Of a DNA stretch of 64,000 bases, positions 59,476 to 64,000 are shown in pieces (position 1 is the stretch's first letter; each line of letters opens with the position of its first letter). Under the pieces are notes generated by a model. The model saw only the letters and a program-made list of their open reading frames with translations, had not been told where the DNA came from and searched no databases. The DNA comes from Azorinus chamasolen (lineage: Eukaryota > Mollusca > Bivalvia > Cardiida > Solecurtidae): assembly GCA_963576725.1 (NCBI GenBank), contig OY755241.1:58711071-58775070 (forward strand). The letters are read 5' to 3'. The position numbers and the translations under genes are program-made.

Positions 59476-60571
59476 CTGCAAATGAAGAAATACAATGATG
59501 ATTTTAATTGAACCGGCAATATGAAACAAAGTTTACAACCATTTGCATTTAAATTGAATTTTATGAATTGCAATACAATCTATGGAGTTTTTAAACCTTC
59601 AAATGAGAGAAATAAGTGTATCAGTCATTTGCAAACAGTGTATACCCAGTTACAAATTGAGTTTTATGGCCAGGATCTGCACTGCACTATCTACAAAAAG
59701 TATACTCTGCAAGGAAAATACCCAAGTGAGAGACTGGTTGGTGCTCACAATGCGTTATAGCAATTTACCCTTCCACACATATTTTTTCCTATTATCAATC
59801 AAATTTGACAGCACTGAGTTCAAATATTTACAGCGTTTCTATGCATAGCATTTAAGTATTTTAATCCTGAATTACGAGAGCAATGTTTAACTTTATTGTC
59901 AGTATTAATGCTTAAAATTTCTTCTATAGTAGCCCTCTGATCTGGGGCTACACTGTTTGCAAATAACAGTGCATGTTCCGGGTACAAAAGGGTTTAATTA
60001 TCATTTTGTTTGAGTGCGACGATATGTTTACTAAATTGAATGTCTGTTTTAGAAGATTTTTACTGTATTGATGATGTCGTCTGCATGACCAGGACGTATG
60101 TTTCATATTGAAGAAACCCTGAAAATAGTGGACGACTATCATAAAATAGTGGACGACTATCATAAAATGTATATACACCCAACCCTCTATCATTCTAATT
60201 GGGTATCAAAGCAGATTTCTTCAAATTCGTTTGATCCGTGTTTTCCGAATATCTTTGCTAGTATTACTGTTGTATTACCATTAGTGAACCAGACAATGTG
60301 TTTGTCTTATCAGAGTTGTGATATAGTTGTTAATATAAAGTGTAGCATTAATGAAACAACAGTGGTCTATACCGCTTCATGACAGTCTGTATACATTATA
60401 CAATAAACAAGGGTTCTAATTTACAGAACGGACACCCGTGTAACTCAAGTGCAAACAAGTCTGTAACTTTTACATTTTATATAATAATTTCGTAATTATT
60501 TCGGCTGCTGAAAGTAAAGATATTTCACTACCAAGTAAGCATACTCTTCTGACAGTATCCAATATATTATA
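59476..60571. other. Intron with MITE debris; no gene seen
   Basis: P1 fragments lie near 59630-59690 and 59920-59965. A 19-bp unit (gtggacgactatcataaaat) is directly doubled at 60127-60166. Overlapping ORFs on both strands show no recognisable domain. Confidence 0.5.
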
Positions 60572-61131
60572 AGTCCAACAATGATTTCCTCAAAAGTTTA
60601 AGTGTTTTCTGGGCCATAGACAAACATTCGTTCACCCCGGTCTCACCCATTACAGCGATAACCTGACCATATGCAGTTCAAAAGATGGCGTGATTCAATA
60701 AAATGACTCTATTCTATCACCGATCTCCATCTTTATAGTCCACAGCATCAAGAATGATGTAAAACCAGCGAGTGTTGTCATTTATCTTCAGATCGTCGAG
60801 GAAGGAGCCATTGTACGTGACGTCACGGATTTCCCAACATTTCCTTCGCTTATCCAATGAAACGGCTCCATTCAAATTTGTTGCAAAATGGCACCATCCG
60901 AAATAGAAACATAACGACAGACGGAAAGGTTGCTGTTGCTAGTTGCTTACTTTTTTTAGAGGTCAAAACAAATGGAGATTGGAGATATAATTGGGTTATT
61001 TTATTGAACCACGCCATCTTTTGAACTGCAAATTGCCAATGTTTTGCTGTGATATAGTGAGACCTGGGTGACCGAACGTGTGTCAATGACCCAGAAAACA
61101 CGTTCAATTTTGAGAAAATCATTGTTGGATT
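60572..61131. mobile_element. Foldback element with about 160-bp inverted repeats
   Basis: The left arm 60572-60733 and right arm 60970-61131 are inverted copies. For example tccaacaatgatttcctcaa faces the complement at 61109-61128, and caaaagatggcgtg faces cacgccatcttttg. The about 235-base spacer (containing gtacgtgacgtcacgg) is unique in this window. Confidence 0.85.
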
Positions 61132-61360
61132 GATCACTGTGCATAAGTTACCGTCAAAAGACTATATTTATTTGATGGTAACATACTATTGGCTTTCAAT
61201 AGCCGAAAGAATTACAAAATTATCATTGAAATTGCAAGAGTTACATTCATATTTGTACTTGTGGTACACGAATGTCCGTTCTGCTAGTTGGAACCCTTGT
61301 TATTATATAGTACATATAGACTCCCATGAAGCGGTACATACCCCTGTGAATGAAACTCAC

Positions 61361-61558
61361 CAATGCAATCCGGGGCCTTGATATAGTTTGGTGTCCAGGC
61401 ACCGCTGTCCTGACAAAAGAAAATGCCATAGAAGTTGCCAAATTCATGGGGAATGTCAAACGAATCGTCACACAACATGGTGTTCACCGGCCTGCTATTA
61501 ATTGTATCAAACACGAGTGCACCATTCCTTGGGGGCACAAGGTTCGGGCAGGCAATGT
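61361..61558 (-). CDS. Exon: sushi/CCP domain 1 (first exon visible)
   Basis: The 66-codon exon encodes IACPNLVPPRNGALVFDT, then MLCDDSFDIPHEFGNFYG, FFCQDSGAWTPNYIKAP and DCI. Cysteine order and the W before the final cysteine identify a sushi module, with a slightly divergent middle. The acceptor is a T-run ending in TAG and the donor gtgagttt, phase 1-1. The preceding exon is not visible between 61559 and 64000, so the gene continues off the window. Confidence 0.92.
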
Positions 61559-61805
61559 CTAAAAAAAAAATCATCTAGTGTTCACCGTTTGCATGCTTTC
61601 ATGTTTCAGTGCGGGAAACGAGTCACTAATGTACATTGCAAACAGTTAACACCCAGATGTGAAAGCTCCTATGAGTCTTCTCATAAGGTTCTGCATTGTG
61701 TGTCATGGTACACTTTTCTTGAAAAATTCTGAATATTCCCTGAAATTTGCAATAGTCCTGAAAATTCAGCAGTTTAAGGGTTAATACATTTAATCATCCT
61801 TTAAA

Positions 61806-61868
61806 TGAAAAAGTAGTAAAGTCAAGCAGGAAAAGCCACACACAGAACGCCACTATCACCAAAACACC
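61806..61868 (-). mobile_element. Family A tail end, only about 63 bases
   Basis: On the minus strand it reads gtggcttttcctgcttgact followed by ttactactttttcattt, the last bases of the family. It abuts the RT fragment to its right. Confidence 0.75.
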
Positions 61869-63065
61869 TACAGAAAATTTAGCTGTGCTTTTTCCAAAAT
61901 GTCCAGGTTACCATAACCCCATACTTCGCAGCCATAAAGCTAAATTGGTTTCAGTTTTTTAAATAAGTCAATGTGCAAGTCGTAATGTAGTGCCAATATT
62001 TAATTATTCTAAGTAATGCACAAATAGCTTTATTTGCCTGTTCTGGAATATATAATTTTGTTTTAAAGAATAATTAAGATTTTGTGAAGAACAGTTTTAC
62101 ATATTTGTATTCATGCACTATATCAACTGATTCAATGGCTATCCTAAAAGTTCTTTTGTCTTTGTGATTACCTTTCGAATAGAACATAACCTTCGTTTTT
62201 TAGATATTTATCCTTAGGTTCTTTCCAAGTGTCACAGTAGGTTTTGAAAATATTTAGTGCAAGCTGCCAGTCATTTTCATCGATGCTAAAATAATAATAT
62301 CGTCTGCATATAACAAGATAAAAAAAGTTTGAGGTATTTTATTAAACCATCAACAATTGCTTCTGTGAGTACACCATTTACTCTTTATACATATAAATAA
62401 TTGGCCAGATCATTAAGATTAAGGGAAATACAAAGGTGATAATTTTTCGCCTTTTCTTATTCCTACTAAACATTCGAATTGATGTGTTAGTTACATAATG
62501 ATAACCCATTATCTGTCCTTCATTGTTTCTACCTTTGTTGACGTTACCTTACATCGGCTTTGAGGAGCGCTCAGTATTAACCTACAGGATTACAGGTGTT
62601 TCCTCAGAGTCTATCAGCCACTGAGTTAAATAACTGACGACGGAGTCTCCTTCTAAAATATCTATCTTCAAAATATATTTACACGAACAATCTTACTCGA
62701 AACTATTCAATTCAAAATCAACGCGACTTACTGTTTCACTACATAGCCACACAAATTAAAGGGAGGAACCACGGTCTATATTTGGAAGTCATAGTACGAG
62801 TGTTTGTGCGGGCTTTCAAATATGGCAGTGTGACGTAATAATAGGGAGTGCCAAACTCTAAGTAAGTTAGTGTTTATTACAGATAATTGACGATTAAGCT
62901 CGTTCTTTCTTCTAAATCATTTAATTCTCTCCTAATAAACTATTACTTAGTATATTGTCACTATCTGGAGACTTACTGTTCTTAAGGGTCTTTACAGCCA
63001 TAATAAATTCCGTTTCGGTTATTGCCTCATTAGGAGGGTTGCCCAATGTGTACTGTTCACTTGTC
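61869..63065 (-). pseudogene. Non-LTR retrotransposon RT fragments, broken
   Basis: Minus-strand frames at 62915-63065 give TLGNPPNEAITETEF and MAVKTLKNSKSPDSDNIL (finger region). At 61869-62385 they give CYADDIIILASM (catalytic YADD), LNIFKTYCDTWK and, after frameshifts, YGCEVWGYGNLDILEK (post-thumb region typical of CR1/jockey-like elements). About 500 bases of unassigned sequence separate the two parts. Many stops occur. Confidence 0.75.
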
Positions 63066-63119
63066 CTCTAATTTTCTGTATTATGTACTTGTTTTTCATT
63101 TAAGGACATTTTCTACAGT

Positions 63120-63585
63120 TTTATGAAAAATTAATTATTTCATAGAATTTTCTAAATGTGTGGTATATTAGGTAAATTGTAATGGTGAATTCAAAAATAA
63201 AAATATATGTCGACGTGTCAGATGTTTTGTAAATTGGCAGTTTCCATGGTAACCATATGTGCCAAAACTGTCAAAATGACTACACTTTCTTTAAATATAG
63301 TAAAACGGAATCAAAAGCATTATAATATACAAAACAAACATGGGTAACTTTTTACACAAGAATTTACAACAAAAAATGAGAAAAATACACACGTATTCTG
63401 CGAATAGATAAAAATATATTTAAATTTTTTTTTTTAATGAATTTTCAAAATGTTTTATATATTAGGTAAAATGTAATAGTGATTTAAAAAAGAAAAAGAA
63501 AGATATATGTCGACGTGTTAGATTCTTTGTAAAATGGCAGTTTCCATGGTAAACGTATGTGCCAAAACTGAAACAAGAGGGCCAG
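63120..63585. repeat. Two direct copies of a 140-bp segment, about 320 bases apart
   Basis: Bases 63150-63282 and 63455-63585 share tatgtcgacgtgt and ggcagtttccatggtaa with the same order of flanking words. No gene is seen. Confidence 0.75.
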
Positions 63586-63587
63586 AA

Positions 63588-64000
63588 TGGCCCTGAAGCG
63601 CTCATCAGACAATCAGAGGAGAAGATTTTCAAAGTTTTCACTATATGTTTCTATAGAAAACTAGCCTGCCCTGGGGCGTGGCTAATTTTGACCCAAGCGG
63701 CACACTTTATATAACTTTTGTAGAGGACCTGAACATGATGCAATGTGCCAAATATGAAAGCTGAGAACCTTCCAGTTTCAGACGAGAAGATTTTCAAAGT
63801 TTTCACTATATGTTTCTATTGAAAACTGGCTACCCCTGAGGCGGGGCCAATTTTGACCCCAGGGGCATAATTTATAAACCTTTTGAACATGATGCTATGT
63901 GCAAAATATGAAAGCTGAGAACCTTCAAGTTTCAGAGGAGAAGGTTTTCAAAGTTTTCACTAATTGTTTCTATTGAACACTGCCCACCCCTGGGGCAGGG
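63588..64000. repeat. Tandem repeat, about 160-bp unit, running off the window
   Basis: It starts agggccagaatggccctgaa. The word gagaagattttcaaagtttt recurs at about 63620, 63783 and 63942. It is the inverse-orientation relative of the array at 36201-36845. Confidence 0.85.

Larger units (their letters stand above)
9243..61558 (-). other. Gene body: SVEP1-like multidomain transmembrane surface protein (5' part outside window)
   Basis: Sixteen exons were joined by eye on the minus strand. Every acceptor is preceded by AG and every donor starts GT, and all 15 junctions keep one open frame. Fourteen introns are phase 1 and one (between 47759 and 46003) is phase 2, as expected for exon-shuffled extracellular proteins. 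Domain order is CCP, unnamed domain, GCC2 x2, LamG, EGF x2, TSP1, CCP, unnamed domain, GCC2 x2, TM. Related mosaic proteins (SVEP1 and its relatives) act in adhesion and matrix binding, but that role is only inferred here. No initiator methionine or signal peptide is present because the gene continues to the right of 61558. The terminal cytoplasmic exon to the left of 9243 is not settled. Confidence 0.9.

Overview
This is a window of a eukaryotic, AT-rich, intron-rich and extremely repeat-laden genome. No bacterial-style operons, long ORFs, rRNA genes or CRISPR arrays were seen. The repeat styles suggest a bivalve mollusc: very dense palindromic MITEs, tandem arrays with a recurring 'gggccataactc' word, 'gagcgctcat/agctcacc' repeats and a reverse-transcriptase family carrying a 'YGVYISQ' motif. 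The species assignment is an inference from memory of repeat styles, not a search result.

The backbone is one large gene on the minus strand. I recovered 16 consecutive coding exons between 61558 and 9243 by reading splice sites and checking that every junction phase joins in frame. Together they give 3130 coding bases (about 1043 residues) spread over about 52 kb. The 5' part lies beyond the right edge of the window. The protein reads, N to C: sushi/CCP - unnamed two-exon domain with an RRRR site - two GCC2/GCC3 ephrin-receptor-like cysteine modules - laminin-G/pentraxin-like domain over three exons - two EGF domains - thrombospondin type 1 - sushi - second copy of the unnamed two-exon domain - two more GCC2/GCC3 modules - transmembrane helix - basic cytoplasmic start. 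This is a cell-surface protein of SVEP1-like mosaic style. The C-terminal half repeats the module order of the N-terminal half.

Layout from left to right: 1-9242 is the 3' side of the gene and is packed with MITEs. 9243-17643 holds the TM exon, two GCC2 exons on a recent segmental duplication, a 10-copy 150-bp satellite born from a MITE, a minus-strand RT fragment and the second copy of the unnamed domain. 17644-29647 holds the sushi, TSP1, EGF and last LamG exons, with retroelement copies and a nested retroelement insertion at 26.8-29.4 kb. 29648-45812 is one 16-kb intron. It contains the 3' end of a possible plus-strand gene (exons near 32.3, 33.9 and 36.9 kb and a poly(A) signal), a 0.93-kb inverted-repeat element and a 4.2-kb element with about 550-bp terminal inverted repeats and TTAA ends. 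45813-61558 holds the remaining exons, separated by minisatellites, a 170-bp-class tandem array and another retroelement copy. 61559-64000 holds RT debris and a tandem repeat running off the window.

Nothing in the window is a clearly new multi-gene system. The points most worth a second look are the duplicated unnamed domain of the surface protein, the satellite with its ancestral state preserved in the sister duplicate, the long-TIR TTAA element, the unrecognised plus-strand gene inside the large intron, the solo retroelement tails, and a 24-bp insertion that looks like an ultra-truncated retro-insertion.
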